A stretch of 5,068 bases of DNA. Origin: Pseudomonadota bacterium (GTDB lineage Bacteria > Pseudomonadota > Gammaproteobacteria > Enterobacterales > Enterobacteriaceae). How positions within the stretch are numbered: the first letter of the stretch is position 1; every line of letters begins with the position of its first letter. The notes under the pieces are model-generated. The model saw only the letters and a list, made by a program, of their open reading frames with translations, was not told where the DNA came from and did no database searches. Of this stretch, positions 4,094-5,068 are shown in pieces. Location: NCBI GenBank assembly GCA_023425455.1, contig JAFACP010000369.1, positions 1 through 5,068 on the forward strand. The letters run 5' to 3'. Both the position numbers and the translations under genes were made by a program.

Positions 4094-5068
4094 ATGGCAA
4101 TGACAATGAAAATACCGTCTCGTGAGTTGTGGTCCTATTTTGGCTATGGTTTAGGTCAGTGTTTTAGCTTTGGTTTAGTGGGTTCGTTTATTAACTATTT
4201 TTATACCGATGTGCTGGGGATCTCGGCGCTGGCTGCGAGCACCATTTTTCTTATCGCCCGCGCCTGGGACGCGGTTCACGATCCGCTGTTTGCCAGCATC
4301 ATGGATACCATTAACAGCCGGTTCGGCAAGTTTCGCCATTTTTTGCTGATAGCCCCGCTCTTGATCACCGGCGTTACCCTGCTGGCGTTCTATAAAATTG
4401 AAGCGGACATGACCACCAAAATCCTCTACGCCGGGGTGACGTATATCCTGTGGGGGACGCTGTACGCTATCTCCGATATCCCGTTCTGGTCGATGTCATC
4501 GGTCATGACCAGTGACTCCGGTCAGCGTACCCGGGCGGTGACGGCGGCAATGCTGGGCGTGAATGCCGGGATTGCCTGTGCCAATATTTTCTTCCCGAAA
4601 CTGGCGGCATTCTTCGCCCAGTACAGCAACGATAAAGGCTACTTTATGGCGGCGCTGGTGATGATGCTGGTGGGGCTGCCGCTGATGCTCAACGGCTTTA
4701 TGCAGATCAAAGAGCGTGTACCGGCAGGCACGGAAAAGGTGACGATACGCGATACCTTCCACAACCTGCGCCAGAACAAGCCGCTGTTTATTGTCCTGCT
4801 GTCGTTCTTTTTCTGCGTTTTTCATAACGTGGCCAACGGCATTTATATCTATTTCTTTATCTACAACATGGGCGACGGCAGCCTGCAGATGGCGATTGGC
4901 ATCATGGGGATTGTGGCGGCCGTGGTGTGCCTTATCGCCCCGATGCTGACGCGTAAAATGCAGAAGCGGCAGCTCTTTATGCTGCTCTGCGGGCTGGATG
5001 TCGCGGTACGGGTGGTGATGTGGTTTGCTGGTTATCAGCACGCGGCGCTGCTGTTTATTCTGCTGGGC
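4094..5068 (+). CDS. GPH-family (MelB-like) sugar:cation symporter, 3' end outside window
   Basis: This inner-membrane transporter of the glycoside-pentoside-hexuronide:cation symporter family is open from 4094 to the window edge: 325 residues of an expected 450-470. The signature of the family is clear: IARAWDAVHDPLFASIMD followed by RFGKFRHFLL, matching the MelB motif RxWDAxxDPxxGxxxDRT…GKFRPW. Asp59, Asp63 and Asp128 (in SDIPFWS) line up with MelB Asp55, Asp59 and Asp124 of the cation and sugar sites. At the position of MelB Asn58, a Na+ ligand, there is His62, which hints at proton rather than sodium coupling. About nine hydrophobic helices fall within the visible part. The start is the first of three close ATGs (4094, 4100, 4106), with AGG at 4083-4085 eight bases upstream. 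It is co-directional with the hydrolase gene and should bring in that enzyme's substrate. The sugar carried is unknown. Confidence 0.9.
   Translation, partial: MAMTMKIPSRELWSYFGYGLGQCFSFGLVGSFINYFYTDVLGISALAASTIFLIARAWDAVHDPLFASIMDTINSRFGKFRHFLLIAPLLITGVTLLAFYKIEADMTTKILYAGVTYILWGTLYAISDIPFWSMSSVMTSDSGQRTRAVTAAMLGVNAGIACANIFFPKLAAFFAQYSNDKGYFMAALVMMLVGLPLMLNGFMQIKERVPAGTEKVTIRDTFHNLRQNKPLFIVLLSFFFCVFHNVANGIYIYFFIYNMGDGSLQMAIGIMGIVAAVVCLIAPMLTRKMQKRQLFMLLCGLDVAVRVVMWFAGYQHAALLFILLG

Noticed and set aside
4496..5041. Minus-strand open frame of 181 codons
   Set aside because: It is a shadow of the GPH symporter, whose plus-strand frame is open from 4094 to the window end and carries the MelB-type motifs. 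The His/Gln-rich translation has no recognisable domain.

Overview
The window looks like chromosomal DNA of a member of the Enterobacteriaceae, close to Enterobacter, Lelliottia, Leclercia, Kosakonia or Klebsiella. Three things point there: moderately high G+C coding sequence, a FosA protein very like the chromosomal FosA of the Enterobacter/Leclercia group, and a second, accessory-type tryptophanyl-tRNA synthetase. The species cannot be fixed from the sequence alone.

Layout, left to right. (1) 3-95: a short in-frame piece of an IS30-family transposase, cut off after its helix-turn-helix. (2) 142-1146, minus strand: a TrpRS of the divergent 'type II' kind resembling Deinococcus TrpRS II, not the housekeeping enterobacterial trpS. 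Its 5' leader (about 1160-1300) carries what appears to be a complete ribosome-mediated transcription attenuator: a 17-residue leader peptide with two adjacent Trp codons, mutually exclusive RNA pairings and a hairpin terminator. This is the most interesting item in the window. (3) 1345-1770, plus strand: fosA, divergent from trpS; its likely promoter lies inside the trpS leader-peptide gene on the opposite strand. (4) 1767-2774, minus strand: a LacI-family regulator, convergent with fosA and overlapping it by four bases. (5) 2775-2959: a regulatory region with a promoter, a possible CRP site and a pair of abutting palindromes just before the next gene. (6) 2960-4048, plus strand: a cytoplasmic GH5-like glycoside hydrolase. 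(7) 4094-5068 and beyond, plus strand: a MelB/GPH-family sugar:cation symporter, cut by the window edge.

How the parts work together. The LacI regulator, glycoside hydrolase and GPH symporter form a typical small carbohydrate locus. The symporter would import a small glycoside or oligosaccharide, the hydrolase would cleave it in the cytoplasm, and the divergently encoded regulator would repress the pair through the palindromes next to the hydrolase start. The trpS/fosA pair is a separate module of two stress or antibiotic-related genes. FosA inactivates fosfomycin. The accessory TrpRS has Gln where housekeeping enzymes have the His linked to indolmycin sensitivity, and it appears to be switched on when charged tRNA-Trp runs short. 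No gap longer than 300 bases lacks a gene.
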